Assembly (NCBI GenBank): GCA_023150915.1
Contig: JAKLKA010000001.1
Coordinates: forward strand, 62,001 to 126,000
Origin: Polyangiaceae bacterium
Lineage (GTDB): Bacteria; Myxococcota_A; Polyangia; Polyangiales; Polyangiaceae
Direction: 5' to 3'
DNA length: 64,000 bases
The translations under genes and the position numbers were made by a program. Shown piece by piece: positions 34,687 to 44,274 of the stretch. The notes under the pieces are model-generated. The model was given only the letters and a program-made list of their open reading frames with translations. It was not told the origin of the DNA and made no database searches. The first letter of the stretch is position 1. Every line of letters begins with the position of its first letter.

Positions 34687-36684
34687 GTGGCGGCTTCAGG
34701 GACGCGCCATGTCGGCCGGGTCACCGACCCCCTCGCGCGCGACGATGGCGAGACGGAGCCCGAGCTGGAGCTCGAGGCAGATGTTTCCTCAGGCGAACGT
34801 GCGCCCGCCCAGGCTCCGGCGCCCGAGCTGACGACTGAAAGCCACGGAATCCAAGAGGAAATTCCGGCCGAGGCGGACCCCCCAGAGGGCCCGGAGGCGG
34901 CCGTGGACGGGGTTCACCCGGTACGCGCCCGGCTGCTCGCCCGCGCAGCGGGGGCCCGGGGCCGCGCGCCTCGAGTCGAGGCCGAGGAGCTGCCGAGCCG
35001 CGGCCGCCTCGAGGACGTCGGCCACCGGTCCAGGGACTCCCTGGGCGACCTGGACGCCCTGGGCAGCCCGCTGGGCGGGCCGCCCTCGGCCCCGGTGCTC
35101 GGCGGGTCGCTGCCGCCGCGCGTGCGCGCCCCCCTCTCGCCCAACATGATCGCCCTGTTCGGCACCCTCATTGGCCTGGCGACGGTGGCGTCAATCATCG
35201 CCCTGGCGATGCGCATCGGCCCGACCGCGATCCAGGGCGCGAGCTCCGCGCCCGCGGTGGTGCCCTCGGCTGACGCTCCGGCGCCCGCCCCCACTGCGGT
35301 TGCCAAGAAGCAGCGGGCCAAGCTCCCCGGCCCGTGGCGCATCGCCGACGCGCGCGCCGAGGCGGGTGTGCGCGTGGTCGAAGGCAAGGTCGGGACCAGT
35401 TCGTTCTTGAAGGCCGTCGAAGAAGCCGGCGTCGACAAGAAGGAAGCCTATAGAGTCTTCAACACGCTCAAAGAGCTGAAGAACCTCGACAAGTGCGACA
35501 AGAGCGACACGTTCTTCGCGCTCGTCGACCGAGCCAGCGCGCGGGTCAAGGCGTTCGAGTACGTGGTCACCAAAGAAGAGGTGTACCAGTCGAAAGAGGG
35601 CCCGAACGGCGAGCTCTCCACCGCGCGGCTCGACTTCAAGATCGAGCGTGCCCGCGTCTCGGGGGCGTTCACGGTCGAGGGCGATGTCGACAGCTCGGCC
35701 GAGAAGGGCGGGCTCGAGCGAGGCCTCAGCGCGGTCTTGGCCAAGGCGCTCGATGGCCACATGAGCGTCGACCAGCTCGAGCGCGGCGACGTGGTCCGCG
35801 TGGTGGCGCAAGAGGTCACCGTGCTGGGCGAGTTCTCGCGCTATGCCGGTATCGAGGCGGTCGAGATCCGCAAGGGCGACGGCAAAGAAAAGCCTTTCCG
35901 CCTGTACTTTCACCGCGGCCAGAGCGAACGCGGCTATTACGACGACAAGGGGCGCGCGCCCTACGAGGGCGGTTGGCGCAAGCCCGTGAAAGACGCCCCC
36001 ATCACCTCGCACTTCAACCCGAAGCGCATGCATCCCGTGCTGAAGAAGGTGATGCCCCACACCGGCACCGACTTCGGCGCGCCCACCGGGGCGCCCGTGG
36101 GCGCCTCGTCGTACGGCACCGTGAGCTTCATCGGGCCCGCCGGTCCGAGCGGCAACCTGGTCAAGGTCGAGCACCCCGGTGGGGTCGAGACCGGTTACGC
36201 GCACTTGTCTCGCTTCGCCGAGGGCCTCAAGGTCGGCGACAAGGTGAAGCGTCTGCAACTGGTCGGCTACGTGGGGTCCACCGGTCGGTCCACCGGGCCG
36301 CACCTGCACTTCACTGCCAAGCGGAACGGCGAGTTCTTCGACGCCGAAACGCTGAACCTGGACGGCATGCGGGTGATCGGCAAAGACGAGCGCGAAGCGT
36401 TCGCCAAGGTCAGACAGCAATACGACGAGCTTCTCGACGCCATCGCGCTGCCGCTGCCGCTGCCCGAGAAGCCCGCGGCCAGCGCCGCCCCAAGCGCCGA
36501 CCCCGCCAAGCAAGACGACGACTTTGCCACTGGGGGGCCCGAGCCTGCGCCCACCGGTTCGGCCGCACCCGCCGCCCCGACGGGCGAGAAGGCCACCCCG
36601 AAGTCCGGGAACCCCGTCTATCTGACAGACAAGGATCTGCTCAAGAGCCAGGGCGCCAACGACGACGGCGAAGTCGCGGAGTGA
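34687..36684 (+). CDS. M23-family (LytM) murein peptidase, membrane-anchored
   Basis: 665 residues from GTG 34687, the first start after the divergent TPR gene. Residues 1-150 are acidic and Pro/Ala-rich, followed by one membrane helix at about 155-177 (MIALFGTLIGLATVASIIALAM). The middle resembles the N-terminal region of MepM/OapA-type peptidases. The peptidase domain has the zinc ligands in HTGTDFGAP (near residue 457) and HLHF (near 538). It should cut peptidoglycan cross-links in the periplasm or regulate amidases. The C-terminus is a Pro/Ala/Thr-rich tail. Confidence 0.92.
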   Translation: MAASGTRHVGRVTDPLARDDGETEPELELEADVSSGERAPAQAPAPELTTESHGIQEEIPAEADPPEGPEAAVDGVHPVRARLLARAAGARGRAPRVEAEELPSRGRLEDVGHRSRDSLGDLDALGSPLGGPPSAPVLGGSLPPRVRAPLSPNMIALFGTLIGLATVASIIALAMRIGPTAIQGASSAPAVVPSADAPAPAPTAVAKKQRAKLPGPWRIADARAEAGVRVVEGKVGTSSFLKAVEEAGVDKKEAYRVFNTLKELKNLDKCDKSDTFFALVDRASARVKAFEYVVTKEEVYQSKEGPNGELSTARLDFKIERARVSGAFTVEGDVDSSAEKGGLERGLSAVLAKALDGHMSVDQLERGDVVRVVAQEVTVLGEFSRYAGIEAVEIRKGDGKEKPFRLYFHRGQSERGYYDDKGRAPYEGGWRKPVKDAPITSHFNPKRMHPVLKKVMPHTGTDFGAPTGAPVGASSYGTVSFIGPAGPSGNLVKVEHPGGVETGYAHLSRFAEGLKVGDKVKRLQLVGYVGSTGRSTGPHLHFTAKRNGEFFDAETLNLDGMRVIGKDEREAFAKVRQQYDELLDAIALPLPLPEKPAASAAPSADPAKQDDDFATGGPEPAPTGSAAPAAPTGEKATPKSGNPVYLTDKDLLKSQGANDDGEVAE

Positions 36685-36696
36685 GCTCGGGGGGCG

Positions 36697-37800
36697 TCAC
36701 GCCGTGTCCGGGTGCACCACGCACCCGCCGGTGACCTCGCCCGACCATTTGGCGAGCATGGCCTGGCGGATCGCGCCGAGCGGGAAGCGGTGCGAGACGT
36801 GGGGCCGGATCTTCCCTTGCTCGGCCCACTCCAGGATCTGCTTCAATCGCGGCGCGCGAATCGCCGGATCGCGCAGGGTGGCGATCACGGTCGGGCAACC
36901 GAGGACGTCCAGACTCTTCATGATGATCAGGTTGGTCGGTAGCTGGTTCACGTTCGGTGCGCCACGACCCCCCTTGCCCCTGGCGACCAAGGGCGTGGAC
37001 GCCCAGCCCACGATCAAGAAGCGTGCGCCGAATGCGGTGGCGCGCAGGGCTTCTACCGACGTCGCGCCGCCGACCCCGTCGTAGACCACGTCCACGCCGC
37101 GCCCACCGGTCAGCGCTTTCACCGGATCCTTGAGCTCGCCCTGGGTCACGATCACGTGATCGGCACCGTGGGCGCGCACCAGATCAAGCTTGGCTTCCGA
37201 ACGCCCGGTGGCGATGACCGTCGCGCCCACCAGCTTGGCTATCTGCACCGCAGCCAGACCAGTGGCCCCCGACGCGCCCAGGATCAGCACCGTCTCGCCG
37301 GCCTTCAGCTGGCCGCGGGCGATCAGGCAGTGGTACGCCGTCTCGTAGTTGCCGAGCAGATTGCAGCCCTCGTCGAACGACCACTGCGCCGGCAACGGCA
37401 AGAGTGCTTCTGCTGGCGCCACCGCCCAGCGGGCCCACCCGCCCCAGCGCCGATGCTCGCCCAGCGATCGCGGCCCCGTCAGGGCACCATCGGCAATCAC
37501 TCGGTCGCCCAGCTGCAGCCGCTCACCGGTTGCGCTGCCCTTCCAGCGCACGACGCCGGCGTACTCCAGACCCGGCGTATAGGGTGGGTCGGGCACGTGC
37601 TGGTACTGCCCGCTGCTCATGATCAAGTCGACCCAGCCCACCGACGCGCTCTTCACCTCGACGATCACGTCCCCGGGGGCGAGCGTCGCGGGATCGGGCG
37701 GCGGCTGCTCCACCACGCTCACGAAGTGCTCGATGGCATCCAGGGGCGTCTCGCCGAGCTCCGAGACGACGACGCGCTGTCCGGTTTCGAGGGGGGTCAT
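36697..37800 (-). CDS. Zinc-independent NAD(P)H:quinone oxidoreductase / enoyl reductase (MDR superfamily)
   Basis: 367 residues from ATG 37800. GroES-like N-terminal domain (GDVIVEVKSASVGWVDLIMSSGQY, PGLEYAGVV) and a Rossmann domain with the cofactor loop VLILGASGATGLAAVQIAKLVGA. The structural-zinc Cys lobe is absent, as in QOR-type members. The substrate is not predictable. It is convergent with the M23 peptidase gene and follows the 40-residue lipoprotein gene on the same strand. Confidence 0.92.
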   Translation of the reverse strand: MTPLETGQRVVVSELGETPLDAIEHFVSVVEQPPPDPATLAPGDVIVEVKSASVGWVDLIMSSGQYQHVPDPPYTPGLEYAGVVRWKGSATGERLQLGDRVIADGALTGPRSLGEHRRWGGWARWAVAPAEALLPLPAQWSFDEGCNLLGNYETAYHCLIARGQLKAGETVLILGASGATGLAAVQIAKLVGATVIATGRSEAKLDLVRAHGADHVIVTQGELKDPVKALTGGRGVDVVYDGVGGATSVEALRATAFGARFLIVGWASTPLVARGKGGRGAPNVNQLPTNLIIMKSLDVLGCPTVIATLRDPAIRAPRLKQILEWAEQGKIRPHVSHRFPLGAIRQAMLAKWSGEVTGGCVVHPDTA

Positions 37801-37819
37801 CGGGTGCTGCGTCCGCCGG

Positions 37820-37942
37820 CTAGGAGCCGCCGCCGCCTCCCGTCGCGGACCCGCCGCTCGCCGGACTTCCGCCGCCGGAGTCCGAGCCGCAGGAAGAGAG
37901 CACGCTGATCAAGCCGAGCGCTGCGAAGGCAAGGGGGCGCAT
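37820..37942 (-). CDS. 40-residue Gly/Ser-rich lipoprotein
   Basis: From ATG 37942 to TAG at 37820. The sequence is a signal peptide MRPLAFAALGLISVLSS with lipobox Cys at position 18, followed only by a Gly/Ser/Ala tail to the end. It is too short to carry a folded domain. The tail resembles the tethers on the two larger Gly-rich lipoproteins near 40.9 and 41.9 kb. It could be a stand-alone lipid-anchored peptide, or a remnant whose mature domain was lost. Position: 19 bases upstream of the oxidoreductase start. Confidence 0.6.
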   Translation of the reverse strand: MRPLAFAALGLISVLSSCGSDSGGGSPASGGSATGGGGGS

Positions 37943-38034
37943 CCGCTGGAAGATACCCTGCCTCGTCGATCACCGGCACGCTTTGCGAGGTCCGCTCTGG
38001 TCACCCCGCTCGGCCCGCGTAACATCCCGGCGTC

Positions 38035-39669
38035 ATGACCGAACGCGTGGTTCTGGGGGTGGACGTGGGGACGGGCAGCGTGAGAGCCGGGCTGTTCGAC
38101 GGCTCGGGGGCCCGGCTCGGCGTGGGCGTCGAGCCCATCCAGATCTTCCGTCCCGAAGAGGACTTCGTCGAGCAGTCGTCCGACGACATCTGGCGCGCGG
38201 TGCGCGTGGCGGTGCAGCGTGCCCTGCACGAGGCCCGGCTTGCGCCCGCGCGGGTGGCGGGGATCGGCTTTGACGCCACGTGCTCGCTGGTGGCGCTCGA
38301 CGCGCAGGGCCAGCCGGTGAGCGTGAGCCCGACCGGGAAGGACACCCAGAACGTCATCGTGTGGATGGACCACCGCGCCACCGAGCAGGCCGCGCGCATC
38401 AACGCCCTCGGACACGAGGTGCTGCGCTACGTGGGCGGGGTGATCTCGCCCGAAATGCAGACGCCCAAGCTGTTGTGGCTCTGCGAGCGCCACGCATCGG
38501 CCTGGCAGCGGGCGAGGTGGTTCTTCGATCTGCCCGACTTCCTGGTGTGGCGAGCGACGGGTGAGGACGTGCGCTCGCTCTGCACCACGGTCTGCAAGTG
38601 GACGTACCTGGGCCACGAAGGCGGCTTCCGCGAGGACTATTTCCGCCAGATCGGTCTCGGCGCGCTGGCCGACGAGGGCTGGTCGCGCATCGGAACCCGG
38701 GTGCGGCCGATGGGCGAGCGCGCCGGCGGGCTGAGCGCCGCGGCGGCCGAAGAGCTCGGGCTCACTCCGGGCACCCCGGTCGGCGTGTCGATCATCGACG
38801 CCCACGCCGGCGGTCTCGCGCTGCTCGGCATCCCGCTCGACGGGCTGGCGCCGGACGCCGAAGCGCTCGAGCGGCGCGTCGCGCTGATCGGCGGCACGTC
38901 GAGCTGTCACATGGCGGTGAGCCGCGAGCCGAAGTTCGTCCCGGGGATCTGGGGTCCCTACTACTCGGCGATGATCCCGGGGCTGTGGCTGACCGAGGGC
39001 GGGCAGAGCGCGACCGGCGCGCTGATCGATCACGTGGTGCACAGCCATGCGCGCGGCGCCGAGCTCACCGCCGAGGCGGGCCGGAAGAAGACCAGCGTCT
39101 ACGCGCTGCTCAACGCACGCCTCGAGGCGCTGGCGGCGGGCCGCGCGTTCCCCGCCGAGCTCACGCGGGAGCTGCACGTGCTGCCCGATCACCACGGCAA
39201 CCGCTCGCCCCGGGCCGACCCCACGCTGCGGGGCATGGTCAGCGGGCTCAAGCTGACCGACAGCTTGGATTCACTGGCGCTGCTCTACCTGGCAACGATT
39301 CAGGCCATCGCCCACGGCACGCGGCACATCCTGGACACGATGAACGCCCACGGCTTCCGCATCGACACCCTGATCGCCTGCGGCGGCGACAGCAAGAACC
39401 CGGTGTTCTTGCGAGAGCACGCCGACGTGACCGGCTGTCGCATCGCGCTGCCCCAAGAGCCCGAGGCCGTGCTCCTGGGGTCGGCCATTCTGGGCGCGGT
39501 GGCGGCGGGCGACTTCTCGAGCGTGCTCGATGCGATGGCAGCCATGAGCCGCGCTGGTAGCGTGCTCGCGCCCGCCGACGGCGCCGTCGCGGCGTTTCAC
39601 CAGCAGAAGCACGCGGTGTTTCAACGCATGCATGCCGATCAGCTCGCCTACCGCGAGCTGATGCGCTGA
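38035..39669 (+). CDS. FGGY-family carbohydrate kinase, ribulokinase type
   Basis: 544 residues from ATG 38035. Both FGGY lobes are present: [17 protein letters not shown] (phosphate 1), [27 protein letters not shown] (adenosine-side loop) and [13 protein letters not shown] (phosphate 2 region). The DATCSL and WMDHRA forms match the D-ribulokinase (FGGY/YDR109C-type) subgroup. It phosphorylates a ketopentose or polyol. A ribose-type ABC transporter lies 6 kb away on the other strand and could supply the substrate; that link is inference. Confidence 0.93.
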   Translation: MTERVVLGVDVGTGSVRAGLFDGSGARLGVGVEPIQIFRPEEDFVEQSSDDIWRAVRVAVQRALHEARLAPARVAGIGFDATCSLVALDAQGQPVSVSPTGKDTQNVIVWMDHRATEQAARINALGHEVLRYVGGVISPEMQTPKLLWLCERHASAWQRARWFFDLPDFLVWRATGEDVRSLCTTVCKWTYLGHEGGFREDYFRQIGLGALADEGWSRIGTRVRPMGERAGGLSAAAAEELGLTPGTPVGVSIIDAHAGGLALLGIPLDGLAPDAEALERRVALIGGTSSCHMAVSREPKFVPGIWGPYYSAMIPGLWLTEGGQSATGALIDHVVHSHARGAELTAEAGRKKTSVYALLNARLEALAAGRAFPAELTRELHVLPDHHGNRSPRADPTLRGMVSGLKLTDSLDSLALLYLATIQAIAHGTRHILDTMNAHGFRIDTLIACGGDSKNPVFLREHADVTGCRIALPQEPEAVLLGSAILGAVAAGDFSSVLDAMAAMSRAGSVLAPADGAVAAFHQQKHAVFQRMHADQLAYRELMR

Positions 39670-39672
39670 GTT

Positions 39673-40875
39673 TCAGAAGCCGCGGGCCTTCGCCTCGGAC
39701 GCGATGCGTGCCCAAGCTGGTTTCGGCGTGTCGTCGTAGCTGCGGAAGCCCAGCGTGCACAAGAACTGCACGAACTCGCCGTAGCTGGGATCGCTGGGCT
39801 TGACGCCGTAGGCGACGGCTTCGCTCTGACAGTTCTCGAGCTTGCCGTCGTACATGCGCGACAGCACCACGAAGGGGATGCGAGTCGCGTGGGTGTCCCA
39901 GCTCTGGAAGAGCTGCCCCACGAACTGCTCTTGGCCGGCGGGCGAGGCCTTGCTCACGCCGGTGGGGTAGCCGAATTCCTTCAGCACCACGGGCTTGTCC
40001 CCGCACAGTTTCAGCATGCCCGCGATGTCGGCGGCGACGTCGTTCTGTTGCATGCCGCCGAAGTCGTTGCCGTTCAGGTAGTACGAGACGAAGCACACAT
40101 CCATGTTGGTGTTCAACGCGGCGATCTTCGACTCGGAGCCCTTCGGGCCGTTGTACGAGACGTTGACCCCCACCTGGGTCTTCGGCCGCTTCTTCTGGAT
40201 CACGCTCTTCGCCGCCTCGATGAAGCCGCGATACGCCTGCCACACGCTCTCGGGCTTGCTCGCCAGGTAGACGTTGACCTCGTTGCCCACCAGCAGATAC
40301 GGCAGGTCGAGGTTCGGATCCGCGGCGTCGAGCACCGCGTTCAGCAGGTTCTCGAAGCGAGCTTTCACGTAGGTGTCGTCCCAGGCCAGGCCCCCGCCGC
40401 TGGGCCCCAGCTCCAGCGCCTGCGTGAGGTCGGTTGGCACGAGGAGCGTCACCGTGTCGATGGTGGGGATGGTCAGCATCACCTTCACCTTGCGCGACAC
40501 GTACACGCTGTTCATCGCGCTCACCCACGTGGTCTCGGGCTTGTTGGGCGTGGGCTCGAGCACGGACCACGAGAGGGTCGGCGGAATGCCCTTCACGCCG
40601 ATGCTCATCGCCACGTCGAGCTTGGTCGCGTGGTCCGCCGGGCTTGGCGGGTTCACCTCCATCGCCAGCACGCGGCTGCCCGCCGGGACCACGCCTGCGT
40701 CGCCGGAGCCGCCGCCCGAACCCGCGCTGCCCCCCGAGCCGGCGCTGCCCCCGCTGCCCGCGCCCGCGCCGCTTCCACCGGTGCCGCCTGCCCCGCCGCT
40801 CGCCGCCTTGGCGCGTTCGTCGTCCGAGCCGCAGGCGGCAGTCAGCAGCACCCACAGGATCGCCGCACGCTTCAT
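39673..40875 (-). CDS. Lipoprotein with glycoside-hydrolase-like TIM-barrel domain
   Basis: 400 residues from ATG 40875. Lipobox LLTAAC, then a Gly/Ser-rich tether of about 40 residues. The domain from residue 65 has features of clan GH-A barrels: a strand ending in LLVGNEVNVY (candidate acid/base Glu) and a later VVLKEFGYPTG (candidate nucleophile Glu), about 125 residues apart. The family cannot be named. It is probably a surface polysaccharide hydrolase or binding protein. Its start overlaps the stop of the upstream lipoprotein gene (ATGA). Confidence 0.72.
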   Translation of the reverse strand: MKRAAILWVLLTAACGSDDERAKAASGGAGGTGGSGAGAGSGGSAGSGGSAGSGGGSGDAGVVPAGSRVLAMEVNPPSPADHATKLDVAMSIGVKGIPPTLSWSVLEPTPNKPETTWVSAMNSVYVSRKVKVMLTIPTIDTVTLLVPTDLTQALELGPSGGGLAWDDTYVKARFENLLNAVLDAADPNLDLPYLLVGNEVNVYLASKPESVWQAYRGFIEAAKSVIQKKRPKTQVGVNVSYNGPKGSESKIAALNTNMDVCFVSYYLNGNDFGGMQQNDVAADIAGMLKLCGDKPVVLKEFGYPTGVSKASPAGQEQFVGQLFQSWDTHATRIPFVVLSRMYDGKLENCQSEAVAYGVKPSDPSYGEFVQFLCTLGFRSYDDTPKPAWARIASEAKARGF

Positions 40876-41897
40876 GGCTTCACGATGTTGCCAGCCTGCA
40901 CCACCTCGAACGCGTCGCCGGGCACCTGCTTCAGCTGTCCGAGCTGATCGTCGTCGAAGCTCGCGTGGGAGGCGCCCGAGATGAACCAGTTGGAGCCGTT
41001 GTCGGCGACGATCATGCCGTACTTCTTCAGCGCGGTGAGCACCACCAGCGCCGGCCCCGTGTAGGGTGAGAGATCGAAGCTGGCCTTCAGGCGCAAGCGC
41101 AGGCCCATGGGCGGCGCGGCCGAGTCGGTGACGCTGCTGGCCCAGTGCGTGGCCGGGTGGATGTACGCCTTCTGTGAGGTCTTCACCGTGAAGCGCAGCG
41201 CGTGCTCGATCTTCCCGGCGGTGACTGCCTCGTCGTAACGCACGAGCCCCGGGAAGATGGGCAGCCCGGCGGCGTCGGCGCTGGTCCAGCCTTCGGGGCG
41301 GAGCGCGTTCGAGGTCAGATCGAAGACCGCGCCCGAGCCAGCGGTCCAGCCTGGACCGTCGTAGTGCGAGTCGAACATCTCGTAGAGCTTGCAAGCGTCC
41401 TTGTCGAAGGCGATGACGTGGCGATCGCCCGAGGCGCTTGGCCCGCCTTCGATGGGCGCGTCGGGCGGGATCGGGTAGGGGCCCGGATCGCTCTCGTCGG
41501 CGTAGTCGAAGCTGATCGGGACCTTCGCCGTCGACGCGTCGACCACCACGTACGGAATCCCGTACTCCGGGTTCGAACCGAAATCGGGGTGCAGCTTGGT
41601 CCCGCTGCCATTGCCGTTGATGTGAGCGATGTACGCGGCCGAGTTGGGATCGACGGGATCGCCCGAGACGTCGCGGTTCCATTCGTTGTCCGCCGGGAAC
41701 ACCGGGCAGCCCTGGAATTTCGGCCCCGGGCCGGTGGAGCCGCCCCCGCTGCCGCCGCCACCGCCCCCGCTGCCGCCCCCGCTGCCGCCACTGCCGCCAC
41801 TGCCGCCAGTGCCCGCCTTGCTGCTCGAATCGTTGCCGCAGCCGGTGGACAGCGAGATTGCCAGAACGCAGACCGTGATCGCCGTGCTCCGCATCAT
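40872..41897 (-). CDS. Lipoprotein of unknown function with Gly-rich tether
   Basis: 341 residues from ATG 41897. Signal peptide with lipobox LSTGC, then about 35 residues almost entirely Gly and Ser. The mature domain (about 280 residues) has the recurrent phrases IPPDAPIEGGPSASGDRHVIAF and SHYDGPGWTAGSGAVFDL. I recall similar secreted proteins in myxobacteria but know no family name or activity. It shares an ATGA junction with the barrel lipoprotein, so the pair is translated together, perhaps acting on the same surface glycan. Confidence 0.75.
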   Translation of the reverse strand: MMRSTAITVCVLAISLSTGCGNDSSSKAGTGGSGGSGGSGGGSGGGGGGSGGGSTGPGPKFQGCPVFPADNEWNRDVSGDPVDPNSAAYIAHINGNGSGTKLHPDFGSNPEYGIPYVVVDASTAKVPISFDYADESDPGPYPIPPDAPIEGGPSASGDRHVIAFDKDACKLYEMFDSHYDGPGWTAGSGAVFDLTSNALRPEGWTSADAAGLPIFPGLVRYDEAVTAGKIEHALRFTVKTSQKAYIHPATHWASSVTDSAAPPMGLRLRLKASFDLSPYTGPALVVLTALKKYGMIVADNGSNWFISGASHASFDDDQLGQLKQVPGDAFEVVQAGNIVKP

Positions 41898-41948
41898 GCG
41901 CGCGAGTCTACGGGCGTGCGCGCGCGAGCGCCAGCCAGAGCTCGCCGA

Positions 41949-43193
41949 TCACGGCACCGAGCCTGATTCCTGGTTCGGCCTGACACCTCGGAAGTCGAGC
42001 ACGCTGACGCGAAGCGATGGGTTACGGGTGACGATCACTCCGCGCCCCGCAACGAAGAACGCTGCGACTGGCGCGTCGTATTCGATGGGAACTGCCCCGT
42101 CGGTCGACCAGCGCCACACGCCGCGTCGGAAGACCACGGCCGGGTCCTTGCGACGGGCATCGAGCCCAGCGGCGGTTTCGCCGTCGGGCATTAGCACCCG
42201 GCCAGACACGGGATCGACCGCTGGCGCGCCTTTCGATTCGAAGCGGATCGGCAAGGCAGGCCGCAGCGTTGCGTCGAAGCTCTCGATCTTGCCTTCCCGC
42301 AACACCAGCACACCTCCGGGGCCCGGCGCGAGGAGGCCGTCGTCGTAGTGTGGCCCGGGGTGACCGAGCGGACCGCTGCGGGCACTGGCAGCCCCGGGCA
42401 GCTTCGCCGATGCGATGAGCTGCTTCAGATCACGGCTCATGGCGCGCAGCACGTAGCTTCGTTCGCCGCGCGAGAGCGACCACACCGTGTCGCGTTCGAT
42501 CAGCACCTGCGCCATCGGAACCCACTCGTCGGCGAGGGGTTCGTCCACGCGCCGCTGACCCAGCTCCTTGCCGCTGGGCAGCTCGATCGAACGCAGCTCG
42601 CCGCCCTTGCTATCGGCCTCTTGGTTGGCGATGACCGCGAACGCGCCCTCCGCATCGGCCGCTGCTCCCCAGCCTCGAACGTGGAGCGTTTGCTTCAGGG
42701 ACAGCGCCGCGTCGAAGACGAAGACCGGCTCGCCGGAATCGCGATCCTTGTCCGGCTCGTTGACGACTGCCACGGCGCCGCTGTCGCTGGCGGCCACGCG
42801 CACGAAGCTGCCGCTCGTCGGCAGCGGCACGTCGCGTAGCACCTCGAGGGTCTCGAGATCGACTTCGTACAGCCGAGTGGACTCGCGCGACGATCGCCCT
42901 GCGATCAGCGCGCTGCCAAGGGGCAGCGAGGCAGAGGGAGAGCGAAACGGGCTCGCGCTCCACGCGTTCACGATCTGGTCGAAGGCCCTGCTCTTCAACG
43001 TGGGCTGCTGGCCAGCGGGAGCGAGCACTGGCGCCGAGGTGTCCGTGCGGGGCTCTGGGGCTCTGGCCGTCGACGGACTGGGCGCGGATGCCGGTGGACA
43101 AGCGCCGTCCGCGCGCGCCACGCTGGGGCCGGACGGGCGGCACGCGATCGCGAGCAAAGCAAGAGATGCCAACCACGGCGCATTCGCCTTCAC
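41949..43193 (-). CDS. Lipoprotein with beta-propeller-like repeats
   Basis: 414 residues from ATG 43193. Lipobox LLAIAC followed by a Pro/Ala/Ser linker. The rest alternates short strands with Val/Leu-rich blades (LYEVDLETLEVLRDVPLP, VRVAASDSGAVAVVNEPD, VFVFDAALSLKQTLHVRG), consistent with a WD40/YVTN-like propeller. There is no enzymatic motif. The start overlaps the stop of the NlpC/P60-like gene by four bases, so it may be functionally paired with that protein, for example as a partner or immunity factor; this is speculation. Confidence 0.72.
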   Translation of the reverse strand: MKANAPWLASLALLAIACRPSGPSVARADGACPPASAPSPSTARAPEPRTDTSAPVLAPAGQQPTLKSRAFDQIVNAWSASPFRSPSASLPLGSALIAGRSSRESTRLYEVDLETLEVLRDVPLPTSGSFVRVAASDSGAVAVVNEPDKDRDSGEPVFVFDAALSLKQTLHVRGWGAAADAEGAFAVIANQEADSKGGELRSIELPSGKELGQRRVDEPLADEWVPMAQVLIERDTVWSLSRGERSYVLRAMSRDLKQLIASAKLPGAASARSGPLGHPGPHYDDGLLAPGPGGVLVLREGKIESFDATLRPALPIRFESKGAPAVDPVSGRVLMPDGETAAGLDARRKDPAVVFRRGVWRWSTDGAVPIEYDAPVAAFFVAGRGVIVTRNPSLRVSVLDFRGVRPNQESGSVP

Positions 43194-44224
43194 GTCTCAC
43201 CTCGCGGGCGGTAGACGCCGTCCAGGGAGTGGTCGTATGGGCCGGAAGAGGTGCGGAAGGCGCCGAAGCGATCCCAGTGGCCCCACTCGCCACTCTTCTC
43301 GTTGTAGAGCCAGGCCATCCGGCGGACACCGCCGAGGGTAGGGTCCCCGCCGTCACCCCATGCCGCATCCACAGTGACGACGCGTACGGAAGGCTCAGCG
43401 CCGGCGGCAGCTCCCTTGGTGACGAATCCGGCAGGCACGTCCTTGCCCAGTACCATCATTTCGCCGGTCTCGGGCAAGCGCCGCAGCTCGTTCGAGCGAA
43501 CGATGACGTTGTGGTCTCGCCCGTCAGCGCCGGGCTTCAACCGGATGATGTCTCCGGGGCGAGCCACAGAAAGGTCGGTCGCGACCCGACGCATGCGCCC
43601 TTCGTGCTGGAACAGGACGTTGCCCGCGTCCTTGTCGAAGTAGCGGTCCATGCGCGCGGGCACGGATCCATTCCCGCGTGCGTGCAAGAACGCGCGGAGG
43701 GCGTAGCCGCGACAGTCGAGCCCGATGCCGTAGGCGCCCATGACCACTCGGACTGCCTGCTCGGGCGAGAGGTCCGGCCGCTTGGCCAGAAGGTCCTTCG
43801 CTACGCCCGCATCCAGAAGGGCCTGCGTTGTGATTCGAATGTCCTCCGGCGTGCCCCGCGTCGACGTTGCCGCCAGAGCCTTCGGGGCCAGCTCCCGGAA
43901 GCGCTCGGGTCCCAACGCCTTCTTGATCGCCGCCACGTACCCGCCCTGCTTTGCGGGGCCGCCGTGCAGCGTGCAGAAGGCGGCTGAAACGCGGACCGTC
44001 TTCCCGTCGACCTGGTAGCTAGCCTCTGCTTGCCGCCGGAAGTCGTCCAAGCGCGCACCGACGGTGGCCGGGCTGGGCCGGTTCTTCAGCTGAGCCACCG
44101 CCGGGCTCTCGGCGCGCGAAGGCGACGCTGGCTTGGCGTCCGACCGCCGTAGCTCGGTTTGCTCCAACCAGTCGTGAATCGCGTGGGCGCTGGTTCCTGC
44201 GACGCGTCGAAGGCCGTCGGACAT
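43190..44224 (-). CDS. Putative NlpC/P60-like cysteine peptidase
   Basis: 344 residues from ATG 44224. No signal peptide. The N-terminal 55 residues are polar. In the C-terminal half, GIGLDCRGYALRAFL offers a catalytic Cys at the start of a helix, and ARPGDIIRLKPGADGRDHNVIV matches the RPGD-to-His element of NlpC/P60 hydrolases. A third polar residue is not certain (PYDHSLDG is a candidate). Such domains cut peptidoglycan stem peptides. Lack of a signal suggests export by another route or use inside the cell. It is translationally coupled to the propeller lipoprotein. Confidence 0.6.
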   Translation of the reverse strand: MSDGLRRVAGTSAHAIHDWLEQTELRRSDAKPASPSRAESPAVAQLKNRPSPATVGARLDDFRRQAEASYQVDGKTVRVSAAFCTLHGGPAKQGGYVAAIKKALGPERFRELAPKALAATSTRGTPEDIRITTQALLDAGVAKDLLAKRPDLSPEQAVRVVMGAYGIGLDCRGYALRAFLHARGNGSVPARMDRYFDKDAGNVLFQHEGRMRRVATDLSVARPGDIIRLKPGADGRDHNVIVRSNELRRLPETGEMMVLGKDVPAGFVTKGAAAGAEPSVRVVTVDAAWGDGGDPTLGGVRRMAWLYNEKSGEWGHWDRFGAFRTSSGPYDHSLDGVYRPRGET

Positions 44225-44274
44225 GCGGACTGTTCGGCTCCGCCGCCCCGCGAGTTGTGTAAAAAGTGCCTGGC

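Noticed and set aside
41749-41815. Repetitive CCGCCACTGCCGCC tract as a regulatory repeat
   Set aside because: It encodes the Gly/Ser tether of a lipoprotein.
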